NCBI RefSeq assembly: GCF_013393325.1
Contig: NZ_QJRC01000102.1
Span: 119,008-183,007, forward strand
From: Pseudomonas hunanensis
GTDB taxonomy: Bacteria; Pseudomonadota; Gammaproteobacteria; Pseudomonadales; Pseudomonadaceae
Length of the DNA stretch: 64,000 nt
Direction of reading: 5' to 3'
This document shows positions 45,634-53,017 of the stretch, one piece after another (position 1 is the first letter of the stretch; every line of letters begins with the position of its first letter). The position numbers and the translations under genes are program-made. A model generated the notes under the pieces. That model had not been told where the DNA came from and ran no database searches. It worked only from the letters and a program-made list of their open reading frames with translations.

Positions 45634-46605
45634 TCAATTTTCTCGCGGCGCTGGCTCGACCGTGGTCCACCAGCGGCCAAAACCACCGATGCGAATCGGC
45701 AGCGCTTCGGCCAGCAATCTCAGGGCGCGTTCGCTGTCATCCAGCGGCAGTACCGCCGACACCTTGATGGCCTGCATTGCCTGGCGGTCGAAGCGCAGCA
45801 CGCCGCGCCTTTGCTGCGACAACGCGTCCAACACCTGATCGAGCGGCACGCCTTCGGCCACCAATTGGTGACGCTGCCAGGCTTGGTCCACACGTGCCGG
45901 ATCGATAGCCGGCAGCGGGCCAAGCCCGTCGCGTGCCACCCAGGCCCGCTCACCGCGCCCCGCGACCAGTTGATCGCCGGACACGGCACTGCGCGCCTCG
46001 ACACGGGATTCGAGCATGGTCAGCTCGCTGCGTTCGCGCCCTTGGCCGACCACGAAGCGAGTACCCAAGGCCTTGAAGCTGCCCTCGTCGGTTTGCACCA
46101 CGAACGGCCGCGCCGGGTCATGGCTGACATCCACCAGTACCTGGCCGTGCAGCAGGCGGATACGCCGCTCGCCAGCACTGAACTCGACATCCACGGCGGA
46201 ATTGCCCGCCAAAGTCAGTTGCGAGCCATCGCTCAGGGTTTGACTGTGCCACTCGGCCGGCGCGGTGTGCAGGTCGGCTAGCCAGTCTCGTGGCGACACA
46301 CCGGCAAGCGGCAAGGTGCCCAGCAACGAACCCGCCAGCACCAGGCCGAGCAAGGTGCGCCGCGCCACCGAACGTGGCGCCGAGGGCTGCATGCCGGCGC
46401 GTAACCCTGCGCCAACCGGCCCGCGTTGCTGGCGCAGGGCATGCATCTGGCTGATCACCCCTTGCATGCGCCGCAAGGTCGCACCGTGGCGCGGGTCGGC
46501 CTGCAGCCAGGCCTCGAACTCACGCGCCTCGGTGGCACCCAGTTCGCCCTCCCCCAGGCACAGGGCCCACTCGGCGGCCTCCTGCTCGATACGGGACGGG
46601 TTCAC
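45634..46605 (-). CDS. FecR-family anti-sigma regulator (second cassette)
   Basis: This 323-aa protein has an N-terminal DUF4880-like segment (AEWALCLGEGELGATEAREFEAW, cytoplasmic), one membrane helix (~91-110) and a periplasmic FecR domain (LSDGSQLTLAGNSAVDVEFS). A C-terminal STN-like part follows. The start is GTG at 46605, whose GTGA overlaps the sigma stop. The longer ATG-initiated reading lies inside the sigma gene. Confidence 0.9.
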   Translation of the reverse strand: MNPSRIEQEAAEWALCLGEGELGATEAREFEAWLQADPRHGATLRRMQGVISQMHALRQQRGPVGAGLRAGMQPSAPRSVARRTLLGLVLAGSLLGTLPLAGVSPRDWLADLHTAPAEWHSQTLSDGSQLTLAGNSAVDVEFSAGERRIRLLHGQVLVDVSHDPARPFVVQTDEGSFKALGTRFVVGQGRERSELTMLESRVEARSAVSGDQLVAGRGERAWVARDGLGPLPAIDPARVDQAWQRHQLVAEGVPLDQVLDALSQQRRGVLRFDRQAMQAIKVSAVLPLDDSERALRLLAEALPIRIGGFGRWWTTVEPAPREN

Positions 46606-47129
46606 GGTGCGGCAATGTCCAGCGTGCGGTGGCAATGAATCAGGGCTTGGGCCAGGTACTTGCGCACCATACGCGGGGAAATCTGCAGGCGCTGCGCGAT
46701 CTGTGGCTGGGTCAGCTCGTCCAGGTAGTAACCCACGAATGCTTCGCGTGCGTTTACATGCAGGCCTTCAAGCAGGAAGGCGATCTGTTCCAGCGCCTCG
46801 AGCGTGATGAGGATGTTTTCGGGGGGCTGATGCCCTTCCAGCAACTCGGCAGTCAGGGCCAGCTCGCTGAGGTAGGCCTCTTCGATCTGCCGCCGACGGG
46901 CCTGGTCAATCAGCAGGCGGCGCGCGGTGGTACTGAGGTAGGCGCGAGGCTCGCGCATGCCCAGCAGGGCATCGCGCGAGGCCAGGATACGCACGAAGGT
47001 GTCCTGGACAAGGTCGGCTGCGCTGTGCGAGCAGCGCAGCTTGCGCCGTAACCAGCTGAACAGCCAGCCGTGGTGCTCGCTGTACAGCTGTTCGAGCGGG
47101 TACGGGCTCGGTGAGTCGGCTACGGGCAT
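46602..47129 (-). CDS. FecI-like ECF sigma factor (second cassette)
   Basis: This 175-aa ECF factor has region 2 (FSWLRRKLRCSHSAADLVQD, RAYLSTTARRLLIDQARRR) and region 4 (LDELTQPQIAQRLQISPRMV). The ATG at 47129 (MPVADSPSPYP) is chosen over 41 extra upstream residues that would cover the promoter. No strong ribosome site is seen. A candidate operator palindrome lies 32 nt upstream. Confidence 0.9.
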   Translation of the reverse strand: MPVADSPSPYPLEQLYSEHHGWLFSWLRRKLRCSHSAADLVQDTFVRILASRDALLGMREPRAYLSTTARRLLIDQARRRQIEEAYLSELALTAELLEGHQPPENILITLEALEQIAFLLEGLHVNAREAFVGYYLDELTQPQIAQRLQISPRMVRKYLAQALIHCHRTLDIAAP

Positions 47130-47160
47130 GGGGCACCGGGACACAAGTGAGAATTGTTCC

Positions 47161-47177
47161 CGAATAGTAGCTATTCG
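47161..47177 (-). promoter_or_regulatory. Candidate operator upstream of the second fecI-like gene
   Basis: CGAATAG-TAG-CTATTCG is a perfect inverted repeat with AT-rich arms. Its position matches a Fur operator, but the match to the Fur consensus is weaker than at 33852-33866. Confidence 0.5.
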
Positions 47178-47185
47178 CCGTAAGA

Positions 47186-47767
47186 CTATGCAACAGGTGG
47201 TTCGAGCAACAAGCCGTAGATACCCGAGTCGGACAGCTCGCCGGCCACGCACCAGCGCGCCCGCAGGGTGCCTTCGAGCACGAAGCCCTGGCGCTCCAGG
47301 GTGCGGGCCGAGCCCTGGTTGCGCGGGTCGATTTCGCCTTCAAGGCGGCGCATGTGCAGGGTGTGGGCAAGGTAGTCGATGAAGCAAGTCAATGCTTCGT
47401 CCATGTAGCCCCTGCCCTGCACCGCGCTGGCCAGGCAATAGCCGATTTCGCCACGGCGCGATACGTCATCGATGTTGAACAGCTGGACCATGCCGATCAG
47501 CTCGCCGTTGTCACGGCGGTACATGCCGAGCTTGAGCTGGTCGCCATTGGCATAGGCTTCGCGGTCGGCGGCCAGAGCGCTTTCGGCCTCGGCCAGGTCT
47601 TGCCAGGGGGCATGGTGCCAATAACGCATGACCTCCGGGTCGGCCATGATCGCCAGCCACTGCGCGGCATCGGCATGGCGCATGGGGCGCAATTGCAGGC
47701 GCGGGCTGTCGAGGCAGAGGTCACTGGGGAAACTGCGGGGTGGGGTCACGCCGGATCTCCTGTCCAT
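47186..47767 (-). CDS. RimJ/RimL-type GNAT acetyltransferase
   Basis: This 193-aa GNAT protein has the RimJ/L pattern LRPMRHADAAQWLAIMADPE, then GEIGYCLASAVQGRGYMDEA (acetyl-CoA site) and RNQGSARTLERQGFVLEGTL. The target is unknown. It is adjacent to but separate from the fecI-like promoter. Confidence 0.88.
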   Translation of the reverse strand: MDRRSGVTPPRSFPSDLCLDSPRLQLRPMRHADAAQWLAIMADPEVMRYWHHAPWQDLAEAESALAADREAYANGDQLKLGMYRRDNGELIGMVQLFNIDDVSRRGEIGYCLASAVQGRGYMDEALTCFIDYLAHTLHMRRLEGEIDPRNQGSARTLERQGFVLEGTLRARWCVAGELSDSGIYGLLLEPPVA

Positions 47768-47840
47768 TGCTGGGGAGATGACAGTTTAACTACATGCGGG
47801 GGTGGATGGGCATGGCTTGGGTCTTTTGGTGATGCAGAGA

Positions 47841-47866
47841 TCGAGCGCCGCGCGGGCGGCGCTCGA
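47841..47866. terminator. Stem-loop between the GNAT and YkgJ genes
   Basis: A perfect 11-bp stem (47841-47851 and 47856-47866) with a 4-nt loop follows the YkgJ gene. There is no good T-tract on the minus strand, so termination is uncertain. Confidence 0.45.
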
Positions 47867-47929
47867 TTTCAAAATCCCCGCAAACGTTCCGACATGCACA
47901 TGCCAGCCGCTACTGGCAACCTTGCAGTA

Positions 47930-48313
47930 TCAGGCCACCTCAGCGCCATCATCCGGCCAATGCGGCTCGTTGGCCCCCGGCGGCGTGAGCGGGGGCAGCC
48001 CATACGCCGCCCGTGCATCGTCGCAGCTTGGGTTGTGCACCCCGCCCTCCCACGACGCCTCGAACTCACGGCAAGGGCTGGAACGGTTGGCATAAATGGT
48101 ACAAGCCACTTCCTTGCCGATCTCGCCATCAAGGCTGACGCAGCGGCATGGCTTGGCATCGGTGCCGATCATGGCAACGCGGGTGGGGTTGATCTGCACC
48201 ACCAGGTCATCCGGCACAACGCCCCCGGCAGACTGGCATTCGCCCCAGAAGAAGGACACACGGAAGTACCCGCAGCAGGCGCCGCAGTCAAGGCAAGGGT
48301 TATATTCAGACAT
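47930..48313 (-). CDS. YkgJ-family cysteine cluster protein
   Basis: This 127-aa protein starts with a CxxCGxCC cluster (C7, C10, C13, C14), then has C26 and later CRC, C-x-I and SPCREFE cysteines. The family (CxxCxxCC, PF03692) is proposed to bind Zn or an Fe-S cluster; its function is unestablished. Confidence 0.85.
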   Translation of the reverse strand: MSEYNPCLDCGACCGYFRVSFFWGECQSAGGVVPDDLVVQINPTRVAMIGTDAKPCRCVSLDGEIGKEVACTIYANRSSPCREFEASWEGGVHNPSCDDARAAYGLPPLTPPGANEPHWPDDGAEVA

Positions 48314-48439
48314 GATGTCACGGAGGGAAGGTTGTTGTTATCGGGGCTGGCCCGCTGCGCCATTTTCAATCGAATCCGGGGCGGCTGGATAGAGGGCGCC
48401 TGCAAAAAAAATTGCCACTGATCCGGCCGCCCGTTTCAT

Positions 48440-49567
48440 TTATCGCAGTGCCTTGTAGGTCGTGGTATCCCAACGCTGCAGGGCTAGGCCCTCGATCGGA
48501 TCGTAGTCATCACCACACACCTTGCTGAAACCCGTGCGGGTCTCGCCGCAATGTACCAACCGGTCGTGCTTGTCACCCTCGGTCAGTACGGTGTACGACT
48601 TACTTCGCATGGCTTGGTACTGCCCCTCGGCAGCGGCCATGGCCTGGTGGTACGCCATCAGTTGCGTGTCGTTCAAGGCCAGCCGCTTGCCCAGCTGAAC
48701 ACCCCAACGGGTCAGGCAGACTTCGGCGAGATGGCGAACGATCAGCCCCGGTTCCTTGAGCACTTTGCCGTCGCTCGCACCATCGCCGGATGCATTACCC
48801 ACCAGCGTGGCATGGCGCCCCGGCATCGGGTAAACGCAGATCCGCGTGCCACTGGCAATTGACGGGATCACGCAGGCAAACCCTTTGGACCGCTCATCCC
48901 GCGAGTAGAAGCCGACGTACTCTTTGACGTTATCAGCCAAAGTGACGCGCTCGGTTTGCACATTGCCGACCCCAGGCACCGGGTCGATGGCAAATATGTT
49001 CACCGGGATGCCGCGCAGTACAGGGTCTTGCGCCATGGCATTGGCCAGCATGTGGCAACTGATTCCTCCCCTGCTCCAGCCGACCAGGTTGACCTGGGTT
49101 GGAATGCGTGGTTTGCGGAACATGCTGATGATGCGCTCTTGCAGTTCCTGCGGGGTTGGGTGGCGCTCGCCGTAGTCGTAAGTGCGCCAGAACCAGGAGG
49201 CTGTGGAGGAAGGGTCCGGGATGGGTACGCCGGCGCTCTTTAGCCGCTCGTAATCCTCTTCGCTGAGTTTGGTGCGCTGCCAGCTGCTCTCCCCTTTGAT
49301 CACCTGCAGCACATGGTTGACGTTTTCTTCCCAGCCGCGACCGAACAGCTGGCCCGTCCAGTTGAAGTAGCCGCCGGGCTCGACGAACAGGTTGTCATCC
49401 TGCAGGTTGCCGCTGCCAGGGCCGTCTACGGCGATCCAGTGGGCGAATTCGCGGCCCTGGTCGTTGCTGGCCAGGGTCGAGACCAGCTCGCCGTTCCAGA
49501 AGTTGGGGTTGGTATCGTCGAAGCGGTGGGAGCCGGTGCCGCAGAAATAGGCGGTGAAGACACTCAT
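48440..49567 (-). CDS. Putative serine hydrolase (lipase-fold, DUF2235/Tle-like), function unassigned
   Basis: This 375-aa protein begins YFCGTGSHRFDDTNPNFWNG, contains VDGPGSGN and has a nucleophile-elbow-like motif VNLVGWSRGGIS. The layout (FxGTG..., GPG, GxSRG) recalls DUF2235/T6SS phospholipase (Tle) proteins, but no vgrG, PAAR or immunity gene is adjacent. There is no signal peptide. The catalytic Asp and His are not firmly placed. It could be a lipase-like effector or an intracellular esterase. Confidence 0.5.
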   Translation of the reverse strand: MSVFTAYFCGTGSHRFDDTNPNFWNGELVSTLASNDQGREFAHWIAVDGPGSGNLQDDNLFVEPGGYFNWTGQLFGRGWEENVNHVLQVIKGESSWQRTKLSEEDYERLKSAGVPIPDPSSTASWFWRTYDYGERHPTPQELQERIISMFRKPRIPTQVNLVGWSRGGISCHMLANAMAQDPVLRGIPVNIFAIDPVPGVGNVQTERVTLADNVKEYVGFYSRDERSKGFACVIPSIASGTRICVYPMPGRHATLVGNASGDGASDGKVLKEPGLIVRHLAEVCLTRWGVQLGKRLALNDTQLMAYHQAMAAAEGQYQAMRSKSYTVLTEGDKHDRLVHCGETRTGFSKVCGDDYDPIEGLALQRWDTTTYKALR

Positions 49568-49651
49568 TCGTGGATCTCTGTGGTGAGAAATGAGTGCTGA
49601 AGATAGGTAGGCAGATCGATGGAATGCAGGCGGAAAGCTCTCACCTGAAGA

Positions 49652-49677
49652 AAGGGGGCCGCAAAGCGGCCCCCTTG
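49652..49677 (-). terminator. Terminator downstream of alaC
   Basis: The stem AAGGGGGCCGC/GCGGCCCCCTT (about 49652-49662 and 49666-49676) with a 3-nt loop lies just past the alaC stop. It is followed on the minus strand by TTTCTTC. Confidence 0.8.
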
Positions 49678-49681
49678 AAAA

Positions 49682-50890
49682 TTACTTGTTGGTCAGCCCG
49701 TCAGCCCGGAACATCTGCCGGATCCCGCGAATGGCCTGGCGAATACGGTCCTGGTTCTCGATCAGGGCGAAGCGCACATGGTCATCGCCATAGTCACCAA
49801 AGCCGATCCCCGGCGAGACGCAGACCTTGGCCTCGGCCAGCAGCTTCTTGGAAAACTCCAGCGAACCCAGGTGCGCGTATTGCTCGGGGATCTTCGCCCA
49901 CACATACATCGATGCCTTGGGGTTCTCGACCATCCAGCCCAGCTCGTGCAGACCTTTCACCAACAGGTTGCGGCGCTGGCGGTACTGCTCGGCAATGTCG
50001 CGTACACACTGCTGGTCGCCTTCCAACGCAGCGATGGCTGCCACCTGCAGCGGGGTGAAGGTGCCGTAGTCGTGGTAACTCTTGATCCGCGCCAGGGCGT
50101 TGACCAATTCGGGGTTGCCGACCATGAAGCCGATCCGCCAGCCTGCCATGTTGTAGCTCTTGGACAGGGTGAAGAATTCCACCGCAATGTCCTTGGCACC
50201 AGGCACCTGCATGATCGACGGGGCCTTCCAACCGTCGTAGACGATGTCGGCGTAAGCCAGGTCGTGTACCACCAGCACGTTGTACTGCTTGGCCAGGGCC
50301 ACCACGCGCTCGAAGAAGTCCAGCTCCACGCACTGGGCGGTGGGGTTGGACGGGAAACCGAGAATCATCATCTTCGGCTTGGGAATCGACTCGCGGATGG
50401 CCCGTTCGAGTTCGTTGAAGAAGTCCACACCCGGCACCAGTGGTACCGAACGCACCTGAGCGCCGGCAATGACCGCACCGTAGATGTGGATCGGGTAGCT
50501 GGGGTTGGGCACCAGCACCGTGTCGCCCTGGTCAAGGGTGGCCAGCATCAGGTGGGCCAGGCCTTCTTTGGAGCCAATGGTGACAATGGCTTCGCTTTCC
50601 GGGTCGATGTCGACCTCGTAGCGTTCCTTGTACCAGTTGGAAATGGCCCGACGCAGGCGCGGAATGCCACGAGAGGTGGAGTAGCCGTGGGTGTCTTCAC
50701 GCTGGGCAACCTGCACCAGCTTCTCGACGATGTGCGGCGGGGTGGCGCCATCGGGGTTGCCCATGCTCAGGTCGATGATGTCCTCGCCACGGCGGCGGGC
50801 AGCCATCTTGAGTTCGGCAGTGATGTTGAAGACGTAAGGGGGGAGACGATCGATGCGCGCAAAGCGGCGCGGCGAACCTGGGATGGCCAT
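49682..50890 (-). CDS. alaC: Alanine transaminase
   Basis: This 402-aa class I aminotransferase has the PLP lysine K244 (TLSKSYNMAGWR), FPSNPTAQCVEL and VVHDLAYADIVYDG. The closest recognised family is AlaC (YfdZ), which converts pyruvate and glutamate to alanine. An unusual AT-rich segment precedes it. Confidence 0.9.
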   Translation of the reverse strand: MAIPGSPRRFARIDRLPPYVFNITAELKMAARRRGEDIIDLSMGNPDGATPPHIVEKLVQVAQREDTHGYSTSRGIPRLRRAISNWYKERYEVDIDPESEAIVTIGSKEGLAHLMLATLDQGDTVLVPNPSYPIHIYGAVIAGAQVRSVPLVPGVDFFNELERAIRESIPKPKMMILGFPSNPTAQCVELDFFERVVALAKQYNVLVVHDLAYADIVYDGWKAPSIMQVPGAKDIAVEFFTLSKSYNMAGWRIGFMVGNPELVNALARIKSYHDYGTFTPLQVAAIAALEGDQQCVRDIAEQYRQRRNLLVKGLHELGWMVENPKASMYVWAKIPEQYAHLGSLEFSKKLLAEAKVCVSPGIGFGDYGDDHVRFALIENQDRIRQAIRGIRQMFRADGLTNK

Positions 50891-51156
50891 GGCTTCCTCT
50901 GAGTACGTAAGCGCCCGGAACCGTCCGAGCGACGCTGGCCGATGTGGCGGCCTGAATCAGAAGATAATGCCGAAACAGGATATCTGTAAAGGAAGATTTC
51001 CTGTTTATATATATTTTTTCAGACGTATTTTTTGAAAATACGAAATCTATGTTTCAGGACTGGCCTCTGGTTCATCCGCGAAGAGGCCGACACTGGAAAA
51101 CACCCATAAAAAAACCCCGGCACATGGCCGGGGTTTTCGTGAAACAGGCAGCAGTA
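50891..51156. other. alaC-cyoE intergenic region with AT-rich inverted repeats
   Basis: This 266-nt gap has no convincing gene. It contains AAACAGGA/TCCTGTTT (50974-50981 and 50999-51006) and CGTATTTT/AAAATACG (51024-51031 and 51035-51042). Both lie in a run of ATATATATTTTTT, strikingly AT-rich for this genome. A decayed REP-like stretch (about 51062-51096) and the cyoE terminator follow. Confidence 0.6.
51108..51137 (-). terminator. Terminator of the cyo operon
   Basis: CCCCGGC (51115-51121) pairs with GCCGGGG (51127-51133) across a 5-nt loop. A long T-tract follows on the minus strand, 20 nt after the cyoE stop codon. Confidence 0.93.
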
Positions 51157-52044
51157 TCAGCGTGCGTAAGTCATCAGCACGTCCGCAGCGGTCTGGCTGT
51201 CCACACCCATCATCACGCTCAGGGCAGTGACGGTGAGGATGGAGAAGCCGAATACCTTACGGGCCCACTTGCTGTCGTCCTCTGCCTTGTAGCCACCCCA
51301 AGCCATGTACAGCCAGTACAGGCCCATGGCAGCCGCCACGGCCAGGTAGCCGAGGCCGGCGTAACCGCCGAGGGTAAGCATCAAGGTGGCGAGCACGAAG
51401 GCCAGCACGTACAGCACGATCTGCTTCTTCGCCGCAAGAACACCGCGCGCCACCGGCAGAACCGGAATGTTGGCAGCACTGTAATCCTTGAAGCGGAAGA
51501 TCGCGATGGCAAAGCTGTGCGGCATCTGCCACAGGCTGAACATCACCAGCAGGGTTACCGCAGCCAGGTCGAAGCTGTTGCTGACGGCGCAGTAGCCGAT
51601 CACCGGAGGCATGGCACCGGACAGGCTGCCGACCAAGGTGCCGTGCACCGATTTACGCTTCAGCCACAGGCTGTAGAAACCGACGTAGACGATGAAGCCG
51701 ATCAGCGCGCAAAACGCCGACAGCGGGTTGGCCTGAACATACAGCAAGCTGAAACCCGCCACCCCGAGCAGGGTGGCGTAGATCAGCGCGAGGGGCAGCG
51801 ACATCCCGCCCTGCACCATGACGCGGTTCTTGGTGCGCTCCATCTTGTGGTCGATGTCACGGTCGATGCAGTTGTTGAACACGCATCCGGACGCGACCAC
51901 CAGCGAAGTACCGATCACCACCGCCAGGAACAGGGCGAAGTCCACATGGCCCTTCGAGGCAAGGAAGAAACCGCCTGCCACGGAAAGCACGTTACCGAAA
52001 ATGATCCCCGGTTTGGTGATTTGGATAAAGTGCTTAACGGACAT
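51157..52044 (-). CDS. cyoE: Protoheme IX farnesyltransferase (heme O synthase)
   Basis: This 295-aa multi-pass UbiA-family prenyltransferase has the Asp-rich motif NNCIDRDIDHKMERTKNR and a second motif around FRFKDYSAANIPVLPV. It makes heme O for the bo3 oxidase. It is the last cyo gene, 11 nt after cyoD. Confidence 0.96.
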   Translation of the reverse strand: MSVKHFIQITKPGIIFGNVLSVAGGFFLASKGHVDFALFLAVVIGTSLVVASGCVFNNCIDRDIDHKMERTKNRVMVQGGMSLPLALIYATLLGVAGFSLLYVQANPLSAFCALIGFIVYVGFYSLWLKRKSVHGTLVGSLSGAMPPVIGYCAVSNSFDLAAVTLLVMFSLWQMPHSFAIAIFRFKDYSAANIPVLPVARGVLAAKKQIVLYVLAFVLATLMLTLGGYAGLGYLAVAAAMGLYWLYMAWGGYKAEDDSKWARKVFGFSILTVTALSVMMGVDSQTAADVLMTYAR

Positions 52045-52055
52045 GCAGTCTTACC

Positions 52056-52388
52056 TCACTTGGCCAACATTTCGAAGTGGATGCTGAACATGATCCACAG
52101 CGACAGGCCGACAAGCAGAGCGATCACCATGGTGGTGAACAGGAACGTCGATACGTTGTTGCGTTGCTCTTTCGAGCGGTCCATGTGCAGGAAGTAAACC
52201 AGGTGAACAACTACCTGGATCACGGCCATGGCAACGATGATCAGTACGGTCAGGTTCTTCGGCAGGCTGGCGGTCATGGCCAGGCCGAACGGGATCGCAG
52301 TCAGGATGATCGACAGTACGAAGCCGATCATGTACGACTTGACGCTGCCGTGGTTACCTTCGTGATGAGTGTCGTGTGCGTTAGCCAT
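52056..52388 (-). CDS. cyoD: Cytochrome bo3 ubiquinol oxidase subunit IV
   Basis: This 110-aa protein has three membrane helices (SYMIGFVLSIILTAIPFGLA, LIIVAMAVIQVVVHLVYFL and TMVIALLVGLSLWIMF). It assists assembly of the CuB site. Its start overlaps the cyoC stop by one base. Confidence 0.96.
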   Translation of the reverse strand: MANAHDTHHEGNHGSVKSYMIGFVLSIILTAIPFGLAMTASLPKNLTVLIIVAMAVIQVVVHLVYFLHMDRSKEQRNNVSTFLFTTMVIALLVGLSLWIMFSIHFEMLAK

Positions 52389-53014
52389 TACAGAACTCCC
52401 AGCAGGTAAACGACGGTGAATACGCAGATCCAGACCACGTCCAGGAAGTGCCAGAACAGGCTCAGGCAGCTCATGCGGGTCTTGGCGGTCGGCGTGATGC
52501 CGTGCTTGTTGATCTGGTACATCATGATTGCCATCCAGATCAGACCAGCAGTCACGTGCAGACCGTGGGTACCTACCAGGGCGAAGAAGCCCGACAGGAA
52601 GCCACTGCGCTGCGGGCCGAAGCCTTCGCTGATCAGGTGATGGAATTCATAGATTTCCATCGCGATGAAGCCTGCACCGAACAGGAAGGTCACAGCCAAC
52701 CAGCCCAGTACACCCGCTTTCTTGCCATCGAACATCTTCAGCATGGCGAAGCCGAAGGTGATCGAGGACAGCAGCAGGAACAGCGTTTCAACAGCTACGA
52801 AATCGAGCTGGAAGATGTCATGACCCGACGGGCCGCCGGCAAAACTGCCGGACAGCACCGCGTAGGTGGCGAAGAGCGACGCAAACAGGATGCAGTCGGT
52901 CATCAGGTACAGCCAGAAGCCCAGTACGGTCATCTGGCCCGAGTCGTGGTGGTGGTCGTCATGCCCATGGTCGTGACCATGAGCAGCGCCGCCGTGCATT
53001 ACTTGACTGGACAT
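52388..53014 (-). CDS. cyoC: Cytochrome bo3 ubiquinol oxidase subunit III
   Basis: This 208-aa protein has a His-rich start (HGGAAHGHDHGHDDHHH) and five membrane helices (LGFWLYLMTDCILFASLFA; HFLDVVWICVFTVVYLLG). This is the usual subunit III layout. It lies 3 nt after cyoB. Confidence 0.96.
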   Translation of the reverse strand: MSSQVMHGGAAHGHDHGHDDHHHDSGQMTVLGFWLYLMTDCILFASLFATYAVLSGSFAGGPSGHDIFQLDFVAVETLFLLLSSITFGFAMLKMFDGKKAGVLGWLAVTFLFGAGFIAMEIYEFHHLISEGFGPQRSGFLSGFFALVGTHGLHVTAGLIWMAIMMYQINKHGITPTAKTRMSCLSLFWHFLDVVWICVFTVVYLLGVL

Positions 53015-53017
53015 TGA

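Noticed and set aside
50967..51035. A 22-codon plus-strand frame (MPKQDICKGRFPVYIYF...) upstream of alaC
   Set aside because: No ribosome site, and it lies in an AT-rich palindromic stretch where such frames are expected by chance.
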